From: Cordylochernes scorpioides
Lineage: Eukaryota > Arthropoda > Arachnida > Pseudoscorpiones > Chernetidae
NCBI GenBank assembly: GCA_030710605.1
Contig: CP092880.1
Location: forward strand, 21,904,072 to 21,968,071
Length of the DNA stretch: 64,000 nt
Direction: 5' to 3'
The translations under genes and the position numbers were made by a program. Shown here in pieces: positions 20,591 to 32,744 of this stretch; position 1 is the stretch's first letter; each line of letters begins with the position of its first letter. The notes below the pieces were generated by a model, which saw only the letters and a program-made list of their open reading frames with translations, was not told where the DNA came from and did not search any database.

Positions 20591-21597
20591 CTAGCGGATG
20601 TACCCGGCTTCGCCCGGGTTTTACCCGAGTAAAGGTTTGTCTAACGAATCTCTCGATAAAGTGAACATTTTTTCCCGTGCCCTTGAAAAATACTCGATAA
20701 ATTGAATAAAATCAATATTAATTGGTTCCCTCGGTAATTGGAAGTTAAAGGAATAGTATCTTGCCTTGGATTTGTATCATTATTCTTGTATGGATGTACC
20801 CGGCTTCGCCCGGGTTTTACCCGAGTAAAGGTTTGTCTAACGAATCTCTCGATAAAGTGAACATTTTTTCCCGTGCCCTTGAAAAATACTCGATAAGTTG
20901 AATAAAATCAATATTATTTGGTTCCCTCGGTAATTGGAAGTTAAAGGAATAGTATCTTGCCTTGGAATTGTATCATTATTCTTGTATGAATGTACCCGGC
21001 TTCGCCCGGGTTTTACCCGAGTAAAGGTTTGTCTAACGAATCTCTCGATAAAGTGAACATTTTTTCCCGTGCCCTTGAAAAATACTCGATAAGTTGAATA
21101 AAATCAATATTATTTGGTTCCCTCGGTAATTGGAAGTTAAAGAAATAGTATCTTGCCTTGGAATTGTATCATTATTCTTGTATGGATGTACCCGGCTTCG
21201 CCCGGGTTTTACCCGAGTAAAGGTTTGTCTAACGAATCTCTCGATAAAGTGAACATTTTTTCCCGTGCCCTTGAAAAATACTCGATAAGTTGAATAAAAT
21301 CAATATTAATTGGTTCCCTCGGTAATTGGAAGTTAAAGGAATAGTATCTTCGCCTTGAATTGTATCATTATTCTTGTCTCAAATAAATTGCCGTGTCATC
21401 CTGAATTTTGTCTTTCCTAATTTTCTACATTACAAATTCATCTTATCATCATGATAATATTTAGAGCAGATTGTTGAATTATAACAGATAAATTAGAATA
21501 TTTATCTTGATTATTCTTGGGCGAAAAGTTATTTCAAAAATTTTATTTGCTAGAAAGGCATAAAGGACACACACACACATTCATTTATATATATAGA
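20591..21597 (-). mobile_element. Helitron with four tandem 3'-terminal units (copy 1)
   Basis: On the minus strand it starts TC (21597-21596) in 'TCtatatatataaatgaatg' and ends CTAG (20594-20591), between host A and T. The 3' region, including the GC hairpin, is repeated four times with an exact 196-bp period (hairpins start at 20602, 20798, 20994 and 21190). Only the last unit keeps CTAG. The internal units read 'acatccatacaag' at that place. Homologues have 1 (4813), 2 (55248) or 6 units (44901). Confidence 0.88.
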
Positions 21598-21681
21598 TAT
21601 ATGGTGCGTTATTGCATTATATTAATCTATACCTAACTGGTCTTGCGGTTTAGATTATGTCTAATTGCGTATTGAGTAAAA

Positions 21682-21735
21682 TTAATCAGGCCTCCAGGGA
21701 AAAGTGTCTGTTCCCTGGAGGAATGATTAATTTTA
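21682..21735. repeat. Long hairpin (copy 1)
   Basis: A 54-bp inverted repeat: arms 'taaaattaatca' plus 'cctccagggaa', with loop 'aagtgtctg'. A related core ('ccctggaggcc') ends a hairpin element at 54133-54270. The right arm adjoins, and was partly duplicated by, the following LINE insertion. It is also at 46386-46440 in copy 2. Confidence 0.6.
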
Positions 21736-21737
21736 TT

Positions 21738-22192
21738 CAACAACAACAACAAAAAGGCTTTTATTAGAGCCCATTTCCCTGTATGGATTCGCCATACAAC
21801 AACAAAATAATACAGTAATTTTTCCTACCTTTCCCCTTGTGCATGTGAGTCTTTGTTTGAAAAGGGATTTATTTACACATCTGTTCTAAAACTTTCCTCA
21901 CTACCTCTTTTGTGTATGAATCTATTTACAATTGATCTGTAGAAATTATAGAGTTCTATTGCTATATTTTTTCTTTTCTGAAATAGTTCTCAGCGTCTTT
22001 AGTGGGTTGCTAAGTCTCCAGAAGGTGTTTTTAAGAGTTTTTTTTCTCTTTCTTCACCTAAATATTTGCATTCTATGATATAGTGGGAGATTTCATCAGA
22101 TATCATATTTCCACAAATACCGCAGTGAATGTTTTCCTTTTTGATGATGAGAATAGGACTTTCTCTATCTAGAGTTGAAGTAATTCTAGTCC
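21738..22192 (-). mobile_element. LINE 3' fragment (copy 1)
   Basis: On the minus strand there is an ORF2 C-terminal piece with the zinc motif CGICGN...HYIIECKYLGEER (C-x2-C, H-x4-C), a hairpin 3' UTR and a (TTG)n tail. The flanks share 'gaatgattaatttta(t/c)tca' as an approximately 20-bp TSD with one mismatch. It is a different subfamily from LINE-A. The same insertion is at 46443-46900 in copy 2. Confidence 0.8.
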
Positions 22193-22199
22193 GTGCAAT

Positions 22200-22757
22200 G
22201 AAGGAATGATTAATTTTACTCATTATTGATGCAAATGATTATTTCATAGAATAATTGCATATTATTTATGGAAGTGCTCAAATATTTGCATATAATTCTA
22301 CTGCTCTCAACGTCCTCTTATGTCCATGAATTCTTCAAATACCATCAAAACGAAGTAAATTAAGAAAACAACCCATTTTAGATTAAATAACATCCGGAAT
22401 CCAAGTTCCACACCTCATAAATATGTGAATACACTGTGAATGATATTACTTTGTACATACAAGGTGTCTGAGGGGTAACTGAAGTAATCATTTTTATCGA
22501 AAAAATTTGCGAATTTGTAAATAACAAAGACACTTATGTAAAACTCAATAATTTTTGTACATTCTTTTTAGGTTTTCTTTTCTGTTTGAGAAAATCAACC
22601 TTTCAGTTTTAATTATATTTTTAGTCGGTTATTGAGTTGTATTTAATGAATTGTATATAGGTTGCTAAAATAATTCAATTCAGATTTTCTCTTCTGTTTG
22701 AGAAAACCAACCTTTCAGTTTTAATTATGTTTTTATCCAGTTATTGAATTGTATATA
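22200..22757. other. Non-coding spacer with a 120-bp direct duplication
   Basis: I see no gene. The block 'tctgtttgagaaaa(t/c)caacc' plus 'tttcagttttaattat' occurs twice (about 22577-22625 and 22690-22740). It is shared with copy 2 up to the insertion point of the 11.9-kb composite. Confidence 0.5.
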
Positions 22758-23152
22758 CAGGGTGATCCAAAAGTCCCGCACAACTTTAAAAATTAATAAC
22801 TCCGCGAATATTTGCGCTAGAGCAATGCGGTAAACACCATTGTGTTCAGGATGCAATGGGAATTTTTATGGCAAATAATGAAAAATTCGAAATTGATTTT
22901 AGTTACAATTTTATTCGCCAGATGGCGTTCTACCAGAATCAGAGATTCAGAGGCCAAATTGTTTGATAAATTGAAAAATATAACTGATCGACACGTATTT
23001 TTCCTTTTTGAATACCAGGAAAGACCCCTAATAATATCAAATAACAAATTAATAAAACACCACTTCGCCAAAAGTATGAAGAATTGGTTAACGATTTTCA
23101 AATACAATCAGAGATATGTAAAATAGGTAAATGCAAATTAAAACATGTAGCA
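22758..23152 (+). repeat. Left terminal inverted repeat of the composite
   Basis: About 395 bp matching the right end in reverse with about 98 percent identity. It contains an incidental 94-codon frame (MFRMQWEFLWQIMKNS...), present in both ends with three residue differences. I do not assign a product to it. Long terminal repeats of this size are known for some mariner-type elements but are much longer than the usual about 30 bp. Confidence 0.8.
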
Positions 23153-23807
23153 AAATATTTATATTTTATATGGGGTTTTGTGAAATAGATTGAATGTTTA
23201 AAAACACTGCTGATATCAATACACGAATTTTTGAAATGTTAATATAGTACCAAAAATTATGATGGCACTATTAATGGGATTTCTAGCTATAAGAAATGTG
23301 TAGTTTCTTGACTGATTGGCGACCCTTGACTATTTAACTGGATATTTGTCATGATCCAACAAATGAAATATAGAGGGGAGTGACAAAATATATTTGTCGT
23401 ACTTTATTCCAAATATCCTATGGGCTTGTCAAATGTTATCATTGTTTATTATACTGTACACAATTTTTTAAAATGTGTCCCCTCAAATAAAAATAATTTT
23501 TAAATCGACCTTTTGCGTTGAAAAACGTGGTAGTAAAATCATTTTGTATTATTTTTTTTCACAAAATTTCTAAAGTTATTGGTGTACAGAAAATATTCCT
23601 TATGCTATTTCTTCTAATGAGCGAAAAGCGAAAAACTAAACATAAAGGGAAAAAATGTGTGTACCAGTGTTATTCGAGAAGTTATAACCCTCTGGTTTGC
23701 ACGACATAATATGTGAGCAAATCACAAACAAAATATTACTGTTCACAAAAAAAAAAAAAAGAGTCAAGATGTTAGGACAGCATTTATTATCCCCATATCC
23801 CAACACA

Positions 23808-24279
23808 ACAACAACAACAACAACAACAAAAAGCCTTTATTGGGGCCACTCGCCCCATACAGGATTCGCCAGTTCACAAGGGATAGGGAGAACACTGTGA
23901 GGCCTTTTTCCGGGATATAGTCTTGTGAAATCCAAATATCGCCAACGCTATATACCTATTCTTTGATATTTCATCAATCAGTGCCGGAAATGAAGGACAA
24001 AGTTGCCCCGTTTTATCATTTAATTTTCGTCTTTCCTCAGACAGAGCAGCACAGTCAAATAAGTAATGCAACATCTCCGTTGTTATTCCTGATCCACAGA
24101 AAGTGCATTTCAGGTCTTCACGCCTCAATAAAATCAAATGGTGTTCTCTGAAAAAAATTGAAAGGGTTCTGAATTGTGCAATTAATCTGATGATAGGAAA
24201 AGGGAGTTCAGTTAAGAAGTATTCTTCGGTGGTAAAGGTTGTATATATGTCTCTATAGTGGGAATATAACTTTGATTGG
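23808..24279 (-). mobile_element. LINE 3' fragment nested in the composite
   Basis: The TSD 'atatcccaacaca' lies at 23795-23807 and 24280-24292. The minus-strand frame carries an ORF2 C-terminus with an intact zinc motif CTFCGSG...HYLFDC, then the hairpin 3' UTR and (TTG)n tail. It is close to LINE-A but retains the cysteines LINE-A has lost. It sits 3' of the mariner transposase. Confidence 0.85.
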
Positions 24280-24373
24280 ATATCCCAACACAAAGAGCTG
24301 CAAAATATTGGTAGATAATATAATACATGGCAGCTTATATAACACATGAGATAACTGCCTTCTCTCTTGTATT

Positions 24374-25119
24374 AGGTCACAATCCTTGCTCAATGTGGCA
24401 CCCTTCATTCTCAATCACCGCCTGCAGACGATAAATGACAGAATGGACAGCATTAAATAACATATCTGTTGAAATTGATAAAACGTGCCATCTGATAGAA
24501 GCCTTCAACATGGCCAATGTGGTAGGCCAGCATCGATAAACACACGATTTAATGTACCCCCATAAACAAAAATCGCAAGGCGTCAAGTCTGGTGATCTTG
24601 GAGGCCACTGGTATATAAAGTGGCGACTTATCACACGATTTTCACCGAACGTATCTTTCAGCAATTGTTTGGCACCTAGGGAGTATGAGGAGGTCCTCCA
24701 TCTTTCATGAATGTTATTTCGCTTAGTGCTTTTGCCCTGCAATATGGGAATACCCTTTTCTCTCAAAAGTTGAACATAACGTTCACCAGTTACAAAAACG
24801 GTTTTAAAAGTTCTTCCATTGATTTTTCGAAGAAAAATGGCCCAATAATAAAAGAAGTGAACCCACACAAAACTGTAACTCTAGGCTGGTAAAGTGGCAT
24901 TTCTGTAAAAATCCTAGGGTTTTCTGTTGCCCAAATGCGGCTGTTTTGAATGTTAAATTCTCCGTTTAGAGAAAAGTGAGCATCATCTGTCCACAGAACA
25001 TTCGACAGCCAGTTTTCATCAATATCAATTTGCCGGAAAACCCATGCAGCGAATTCTTGACGCATCTCAAAATCGCCAACTTTCAGCTCGTGAAATCTTT
25101 GAATTTTGTATGGGTACAC
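24374..25119 (-). pseudogene. Tc1/mariner-superfamily transposase, broken
   Basis: Two frames, 25119-24790 and 24868-24377, join across a frameshift near 24830. The first has the catalytic-D1 motif WTDDAHFSLNG and QNSRIWATENP. The second ends with WPPRSPDLTPCDFCLWGYIK (third catalytic region). The QQDGA-type segment that should hold the second aspartate reads ILQGKST, so the DDE/D triad is incomplete. The N-terminal DNA-binding domain is missing, cut off by the LINE starting near 25113. It cannot be active and would need a transposase supplied elsewhere. Confidence 0.85.
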
Positions 25120-26138
25120 ACAATAGAGGCATTAAGTGAAGCGTCTTCGGATATCACAATCATACTCGGCGAATTTAACGCCAAAAGATCAATTTGGGGA
25201 TCACCTGTCCAGGATAACAAAAGTCAGCAGGTTGAGAACATGCTAACCGACCTCGAGCTTACACCGTTAAATAACGGAGAGAACACCTACCTATCTAAGT
25301 CCACAGGCACAGAATCCGCAATAGACATCACAGCGATAAATTACAACATCGCACCCACAACACAATGGAAAATCCTGAGAGGTGCAATCAGCGACCACAG
25401 ACCAATTTTAACAACCCTAAACTTCAAAATTGAGAATGTCCATTAGAATAAAAGAACATGGAACTTTAGGAAAGCCGACTTGAAAAAAATTCACAGAAAA
25501 GCTTGAAGAACTGTGCAACGAATAATTGAATTACAGAACGCTTGACAAAAACTTGGAAAAATTCTCTTCGAACATTTCAAAAGCTGCAAAAGCGTCGATA
25601 CCTAGAGGTAGACGTAAAGACCTGTGGATACCTTACTGGAAGGACCACAACATCGAGGCAAAGATTTCAGAGAGAGAGACAATATCAATGAACTTTTTAA
25701 AACAAATAAAACAGAAGAAAACAGAAAGGAATTAGTCACAAAATAGAACAAGAAATTTGGATATGCAAACAAGAAAAATGGCAGAATTCTGCGAAAAAAT
25801 GGATCCAAGAAAGGACAGCCAACACTGGAATATGATTAGAGTGTTAGAGAACAATCAAAACCAACACAAATCCTCCAATACTCTAGCCGATATGAATAGA
25901 ACAGCGAGAACGAGAACAAACAGATAGCTAACATAATTGCTGAATATCTTTCAAGCACTTCCATACTCAACTATACGAATGAAGACAGGACTCTAAAAAT
26001 AATATAAACCAGTTAGTTAAACAAGCAAGAAACTTCCATCAACAAGATATTTTCTCGAGAGACTTCACACTGAATGAGCTAAACTCATCAATAAAAAAAT
26101 CCAAGAGTTCACCAAGAGATAATCTAATCTTTGGTCAA

Positions 26139-26825
26139 ATGATTAAACACTTTGAAGACAAAGCTAATAATCAACTCCTACGAATACTGAACATTTCATG
26201 GCAAACTGGTAAACTATCAAAGAATTGGAAGATATCAATTATAGTGCCAATACTGAAGCCAAACAAAGATGCCAAGGAATACAAGAACTATCGGCCAATT
26301 GCTCTCACCAGCATACTTTGTAAAATACCAGAACGAATTATCCACTCTAGGCTCATAGTCTGGCTCACTAACAATAATAAAATAAACTTCTACCAAACTG
26401 CCTATAGATCCCAGCACTGTACGACTGATCAACTGTTCTACTTCTGTCATTCAATAATAGATTCTTTCCAGGAAAAACCGCCAAAGAAGACCACGGCTAT
26501 ATTCCTTGATATGACCTCAGCTTTTGATCGAGTGTGGAGGGAGAAATTACGTGAAAAGCTGCACAATATAGGAGTAAGAAGAAAAACCTTAATCTGGATT
26601 GCAGACTTCTTAAGGGGAAGAAGGTTAAAGGTTAGGGTCAATGGAGCATTTTCCAAGGACAGAAGAACATGGGCTGGTGTACCTCAGGGATCTGTGCTCA
26701 GTCCTCTACTCTTCCTGCTATATATTAACGACATCCATCCTTACCTCACTGAAGACACAAAGGTTGCCTGTTATGCAGATGATATAGCCATATGGCACAC
26801 AAGTAGCAGCATAGAAAAATCATAA
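26139..26825 (+). pseudogene. Jockey-type reverse transcriptase domain
   Basis: A 228-codon frame with fingers (NYRPIALTSILCK), FLDMTSAFDRVW, the primer-grip region AGVPQGSVLSPLLF and the catalytic YADDIAIW near the end. The frame stops at a TAA just after the catalytic box; the thumb continues in other frames. The domain itself looks intact, but the element lacks its endonuclease start and is inactive. Confidence 0.88.
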
Positions 26826-27009
26826 AAAATACTGAACACATCAATGAGAGGACTGGAGGAGTGGGCAATAGAACACCAAATGACCATAAACCCAATAAAA
26901 CCAAACCTATGCGTCTTCTCCACTCACAGGGAAAAAGGGATAAATATAGCCACAATATAAGCATAAACAAACAAATAATTGATAAAATTAGAAATCCATA
27001 ATACCTAGG

Positions 27010-27290
27010 TGTGATACTGCAGTCCTGGATCTTTCCAGTTGGTCTCGAGGACCACGCCATCGCCATCTCCTAAGCGGCGAAGTAGGCGATCTATTCATCG
27101 TAGATCGCAAAATGCGTGGTGTCGCTGGAGACCCACTGGCGATTCTCCACCAAACTCTGCGGCGCTGGCAGAGGCGCCATATTCATTGTACATAGTGTAT
27201 ATAATGCATATTATCTTTTTTTAATAGTGCAGACTGTGTATGTATTGACAAGATGTCAACAAAATTATTTTAATTATTATTGATGAGGAA
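27010..27290 (+). repeat. Repeat E-like insertion in the Jockey fragment
   Basis: This interrupts the Jockey thumb region. The part 'ggcagaggcgccatattcat' and 'gtgcagactgtgtatg' matches, on the plus strand, the repeats at 16440-16780 and 40600-40930. The upstream 120 bp is GC-richer than the surroundings and stays open (to 27224). No product recognised. Confidence 0.45.
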
Positions 27291-27614
27291 TTGGAATTTT
27301 CAGAACACTTAATTAGCACCTCAAATAGAGCTATCAGAAAACTAAACATTCTGAGAAGTCTAGGTGGAACAAATTGGGGAGCAAAACCCAGAATTCTCAG
27401 AACAACATATACCACCTTAATAAGGCCGATAATGGAATATGCAACACCGGTCTGGGCTCCCTCAAGCTCATCACTAAAGTAAGACTAGACAGTGTTCAAG
27501 CAAAAGCAGCCAAAATAATCACTGGTGCTGTTTCATCCACCAACAATGAGAAAATTCAGAGAGAATGTGTTCTAGACCTACTCGCTCGAAAGCAGAAGAC
27601 AAAATAAAAACAAC

Positions 27615-28397
27615 TTGGATCGGCACTTCGAAAACGAGGAACCAGAGGACGAGATCTCTCTGACCACTTGTGGTTTGGTGGATCCGCCCTTTTCTGAGAA
27701 TGAGGTGAAACTGACGGCTTTCAAGTTCGGGAAAAGGAAATCTCCTGCTCCCGAAGGGATCGATAACACGGTCGTGAAAGCCCTGGTAAGGATGCACCCA
27801 TCGCTTCTTTCCAGGTTATTCAATAGGTGCCTGGACACTGGAACATTTCCTGAGGCATGGAAGGTTGCCCGAGTAGTGCTTCTCGAAAAATCTGGTATAA
27901 AGGGTAATTCTCATAAGGATTATCGTCCGCTTTCTTTACTAGTGTGTCTAGGTATGGTCCTGGATAGCCTACTAGCTCAGCGACTGAAGCACTGGCTAGA
28001 GAGTAATGAGTTCCTTTTCTCTTTCCAACATGGTTTTAGGGAAGGCAAATCCACAATCAGAGCTCTGAACGAGGTGTTAGAGGGGGTTGAGATGGGGTTG
28101 AATAAGGGTGCTTGGGTTCTTCTCGTGGCCCTGGACATTGATGGCACGTTCAACTCCATGAACTGGAACAAGCTGATAAGTAATTTGATGGACATGGGTT
28201 GTCCAGATAATTTGTGCAGCTCGGTTCGTGACTTCCTGAGGGATAGACGGATTAGCCTCAGTTTTGGTGGGCGGAAGTTGGAAAGACACTGTGCTAGGGG
28301 TTGCCCCCAGGGCTCCTGCTGCGGACCTATTCTGTGGAATATCCTGGCAAACACCGTTGAGCTACTATTTTTAGGAACCTCTGCCTCTCCTGTATAG
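27615..28397 (+). pseudogene. LOA/R1-like reverse transcriptase lacking its catalytic box
   Basis: A 260-codon frame that runs from the fingers to the CPQGSCCGPILWNILAN motif. It then jumps into thumb sequence (NLCLSCIEPILLYASGAWW, 28370-28440, in another frame). The expected (F/Y)ADD segment is absent, so an internal deletion near 28360 removed the active site. The thumb continues in 28406-28783. Confidence 0.82.
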
Positions 28398-28782
28398 AGC
28401 CAATCTTGCTATATGCTTCCGGGGCTTGGTGGCGCCGAAACAGGGATCAGAAGGTGGCAACAACTCTAGAGAGAGTGCAGAGGACAGCGGCACTCAGAAT
28501 CACAGGAGGATATCGCACTACCAGCAGTGAGGCCTTTTTGATCCTCGCTGGGCTTATTCCCCTGGGATTGAAACTAGAGGATGAGACCACAGACAGAAGA
28601 TCTGGGAGAACAGGGAAGATGCCCTGGGACTTAAAGCGGGGGCCCTGGAATCGAAGAGGGACCCAAGGAAACCTCAGAAGTGGTTGCCAAAGTGAAATTG
28701 GAGTCCTGGAGGGCCGACAGGGATTGGCACGGAAGTTTTCACTGATGGTAGTAAGTCTGGAACCAATACTGGAGCTGGGGTA

Positions 28783-29151
28783 GTGATATTCACTAATGGA
28801 GAGCTGATCTTCCAAGAAAGTTTAACACTCAGAGTGGACGAATTGGTCTTTTCAGCCGAGCTGGTTGGGATCAGGGTAGCCCTCAGAGTGTGTGCCGAGA
28901 AGAACTTCAGCCCGGACCGCCTCTATTCAGATTGTATGTCGGCCCTCGTCGCCATCAATCTGGAGAAAGGGCAACTCGCGCATCAAATAATCCAGGAGCT
29001 GAAGATGATGACGCGGGCTCCGGAGCTCCCTTGGTTTAGGAGACACAGCCTCTTCGAAGGTAATGAGTTCGCAGACAGGATCGCTAAGGCAGGATGCTTT
29101 AGAGGTAGATCACTGAGGACCCCAGTGACCAAGAAAGAAGTTTACGTATAG
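28783..29151 (+). pseudogene. LINE RNase H domain
   Basis: The frame shows the RNase H signatures FSAELVGIRVAL (catalytic Glu), YSDCMSALVAI (Asp) and GNEFADRIAKAG (His/Asp end). The first catalytic Asp (TDGS-type motif) lies just upstream in another frame (near 28740, FTDGSKS). It belongs to the same element as the RT at 27615. Confidence 0.78.
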
Positions 29152-29910
29152 GAGGATCAGGGGGCACGTCCAGGACTTATGGTTGGACAGATGGAGGAAC
29201 AGTGTGAAGGAGAGAGAGGTATTCAATGGGGTAACAACACCCAAGTACCTCTGTAAGGTAATGTCCCACAAACTCATTAGGGTAGTTCGGGACATGGGCC
29301 CTTCCCCAAGTCTCTCCACAGATTTAAAATTAAGAGAAACCTGGATTGCGTCTATGGAGAAAGGGATGTGAATGCACGCCACTACGTCTTGGATTGTTCA
29401 AGGGTAGTGGGTGTGCAGGAAGAGAGAAGGAGGGCGAGGGGCGTGATCGAGAGTAAGCTGCTGAGAAATCACAGTAAGCTTCTTGAGAAAGCCCACGACG
29501 TGGCAGCTGAGCTTTTCCTCAGCTGTGAGTGAACAGAGTCGACCGGGGGTTGCCTCCCCGCGGTCCCTGCTGGACACAGTAGATATTTTCCTATTTTGCT
29601 GTGATTACAGGCCACCGGTATAGAAATCCTTCCAGACACGTTGTCTGGGAGGTGGTGTTTCCAGGTACAATGTCCAAGCACTAGCTTGGATACCGTTACT
29701 TGGCTTATGAGTTGAACAGAATAGCAGCGAAGGGCATGCTTCGCATGCCGGCTTGTGGACCGAAAGGTCTGGGTGGCCATCTGCTTCTAGGGTGTACCAA
29801 CTGTGCTTAGGTGGGATCCTCCAGTTATTGTTTATTTTGGCTACTGTTTCTATTTCTTTAAAATTAAGTTTATATTTCTGTAGCAAGGGTTCTTTTGTGC
29901 CTTTTTTTCG

Positions 29911-30246
29911 CTAGCGCACCAGCAGCTTCATTGCCTTCAATGCTAACATGTAAGGGTATCCATTGAAGGTGAATTTTTGAGGTATTGAGAGTTTTTGGAG
30001 ATAACCAATTATGTTCCTGCTTACTTTGTCTCTAAGTTCCCCTGTGTGACTCAAGTGTTGTATGGCACTTCTACTATCAGTAAGAATCCATATATCGTGA
30101 TGTTTAGTGTTTCTGATGGATTTTAAGACTTCATAGATGGCTATAAGTTCTGATCTGAAGACTGAGCAAAAATCTGGGTTTCTTCTGTTTATTTTCTCAA
30201 TGCCATTTGTGGTTTTGATGAGAGAGCCACTGCCAGTGTGTCCCAA
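29911..30246 (-). pseudogene. RNase H domain of the minus-strand LINE
   Basis: A 111-codon frame with RSELIAIYEVLKSIRN (Glu) and ILTDSRSAIQHL (Asp). The closing GNEAA motif is displaced into another frame at about 29900-29940 by a frameshift. It belongs to the I-type LINE group that carries RNase H. Confidence 0.75.
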
Positions 30247-30998
30247 CTCGTCTCTACTACCATCGGTATAGATAGTTATTGCATTATCAGGAATTTTATA
30301 TTTATTATTTCTAATGATAATTGTTTTAAGTATTCTGGATTTTGGTATTGTTTGTTGGTGGGTTCATTTGAAGTGGCATTAAAAATAACATTTTGTTAGT
30401 GGTTCGCATGGAGATATTTTTTCAGCTAAATAATATTTTTCCACTTTATATTTTAAAAATCCATTTCTTTTGGCCAGGTGGAGAGGGCCTTTTTTTTTTG
30501 AGTCTTTGGAAGTAATTGAAAGTTCTGTGTTTGTTTTCAAAATTCTTGATTTTGTTTATATATTTTGGCAGATTGTAGCTTCTTCTATCCTTTAAGGGCA
30601 TAATGTCTGCCTCGTAAAGTACAATATTATCAGGGCAGGTATTTCGAAGACCTTTAATAATTCTAGTTGCATTTAGTTGTATCCTTTCCAGTGTTTTTAG
30701 ATTTGTTTCAGATGCTGTACCATAGATTTGATATCCATATTCCAAGATAGGTCTCATTAGAGATGTGTAAGTTAATTTTAGTGTTGTTGCTTCAGCTCCC
30801 CATTCTTCCTGAAATATATTTCAAGATTTTTAGTCGGTCTCTTCCTTTTCTAACAACTCCTTCAATATGTTTACTGGAGTAAATTTCTGGATCCAGGGTG
30901 TAGCCGAGATATTTAGGAGGTTAAATATATTGCAATTGTTGTTCTTTCAGAATAATATTTTGTCTTATTTTGTATAGTTTCTTATCGGTAGTAAAAAG

Positions 30999-31316
30999 TC
31001 AGGTCTCCGATTTTTGGGGGTTAAATTCTAATTTATGTTTATTAGAAAATTTTTCTAGGTGGGAAAGAGTCTTGTTCAAATCTCTTTCAGCTTTTTTCCA
31101 GTTAGTGTTGCTGCTCCATAGAATAATGTCATCAGCGAAAAGTCCAATATTGGTTTTATGTGAATTTTTTTCTTCTATGCCTGCAATAAATAGGGTGAAG
31201 AGAGTTGGGCTAAGGACTGATAATTGTGGTAATCCTTGGTACAATTTGAAGGTTTTAGATAGAGTGACATTATATTTGACCCTGATGTATATATTTTTAA
31301 GGGAATCATTTATCAA
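30999..31316 (-). pseudogene. RT palm of the minus-strand LINE
   Basis: The frame has KTFKLYQGLPQLSVLSPTLF (primer-grip region, altered from PQGSVLSP) and FADDIILWSS (catalytic box). Upstream RT parts lie at 31592-31780 in another frame, and downstream thumb at 30446-30757. The PQGS motif is damaged. Confidence 0.8.
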
Positions 31317-32744
31317 AGTTATAGCTTTTCCATCAATTTTGAAATGTTTGTATAATTTTGTAATTAACTTGTTTTTCCATACCTTATCAAAAGCTTGTGT
31401 AAGGTCTAAAAAGCAGCTATGATGTGGTTAGTTGGTTTTTTATTTTGTGCATCTTTTTTTTTTTACCTTTTGTGTGAAAAATAAGAGTTGGTCTATTGTC
31501 CCATGTCCTTTCCTAAATCCATATTGTTCTTCTGGTAAGAGATTTCTTGTGTCGGGGTGGTAGGTGAGTCGTCTGAGTATAATTTTTTCCATTAATTTGC
31601 AGCAAATATTTGTGAGGGAGATAGGTCGATAGTTTTTTGGGTCATCAGCAGATTTGTAAAGTTTTTAATGGGAATTATTGTTGCAGTTTTACAGTCTTGA
31701 GGCAATTTTCCAGTTTTCCCGGAGTTATTGAAAATATTAAGAAGTCTTTCTTTGCCAATTTTGCCCAAGTTTGATATCATTCGGCCATGGATTCCATCTG
31801 GCCCAGGAGTCTTGTTTAAGTCAGTGTTTTCTAATTAATTCATATTGATTTTTTTCATGGAAAATATTGAGTGCTGGTGACATTTTTACAGTCATGAATA
31901 ATCTTTCGGGCCTTTTTTCAACCTTGATTTTACTACTTATTTGATATGAATTACCTAAAAGATTGGCAGCAATTTTGTCATTAGTTGCTGGTGTACCATC
32001 TGTATTCTTAATCATATTTGTGTTTTCAGTTTGTGGCTGGACTCTGTCAATTTGTTTTGCCAAATTCCAAAGTTTTGTATTTGGGTTTCTTGGGTTCAGG
32101 TTTTCACAGGTTTGTTTCCATTTTTCCCTTTTCACATTTACGTATAATCTTTTTATTTTTGCAATCACAATGTTCAGTTCAGTTCTACAATTTGTTTGGT
32201 TTTGGGTGCACTTTTTTGTAGTTCATTTTTTTAGTTATAAGTGTTTGAATATTTTTTGCCTGGTGTGTATAATTTGGAAATTATTTCTTAATATTATACC
32301 TCTTGGTATTGCAACTTTGGCTGCCACAATAATGGTGTTTTCGAAAGATATCATATTAGCCTTTTTGAAGTTCCAGAAAATTTCTTAATTGAGCTAATTT
32401 TGGTCTTGGTGCTAATTCCTATCAACTTAGGCAAATGATCACTTCCAAAACTTTTTAATATTTGCTATTTGCATTTGTGGAAAATTTCAGGATAGTAAAA
32501 ACTTATATCAAGGGCTTGTGCAGTATTATAGCTTGTAGGAATGATGGGTAGGATTCCCATCATTTAAGCAAATGAAGGCATTGTCGTCAAATATGTTTAA
32601 TAGTATTTTGCCTCTTGGGTTTGGCGTAGAACATCCTCATAGTTGATGTTTGGCATTAAGGTCACCTACAATAATAGTGTTGTCTGTAAGAAATTGAGCC
32701 ATTGTTCCATCGTCAATAAATGTATTGTTTAGAGGGTTATACAT

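Larger units (their letters stand above)
25113..27605 (+). mobile_element. Jockey-type LINE fragment, decayed
   Basis: In order it has the endonuclease C-terminal half (ILGEFNAKRSIWGSP about 25170; ISDHRPIL near 25400), a broken linker (25450-26130) and reverse transcriptase (26139-26825). A downstream thumb follows (27291-27600; LRSLGGTNWGAKPRIL, RPIMEYATPVWAP). About 27010-27290 is an insertion of repeat E-like sequence. Gag and the endonuclease start are missing. Confidence 0.85.
27605..29600 (+). mobile_element. LOA/R1-like LINE fragment, RT plus RNase H
   Basis: The RT portion (27615-28360) contains KRKSPAPEGIDN, DYRPLSLL, FQHGFREGKST, ALDIDGTFNS and CPQGSCCGPILWN, typical of the R1/LOA group. 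An RNase H domain (28783-29151) and a C-terminal H-x4-C region (29360-29530) follow. It is 5'-truncated, joining the Jockey thumb at 27605. Confidence 0.82.

Noticed and set aside
22817..23107. The 94- and 96-codon frames in the composite's terminal repeats as genes
   Set aside because: They are open on both strands of the same AT-rich inverted repeat, have no recognised domain, and are present only because the repeat is duplicated.
31963..32388. Plus-strand 141-codon hydrophobic frame as a membrane protein
   Set aside because: It is the reverse strand of LINE coding sequence; the hydrophobicity comes from T-rich complement.
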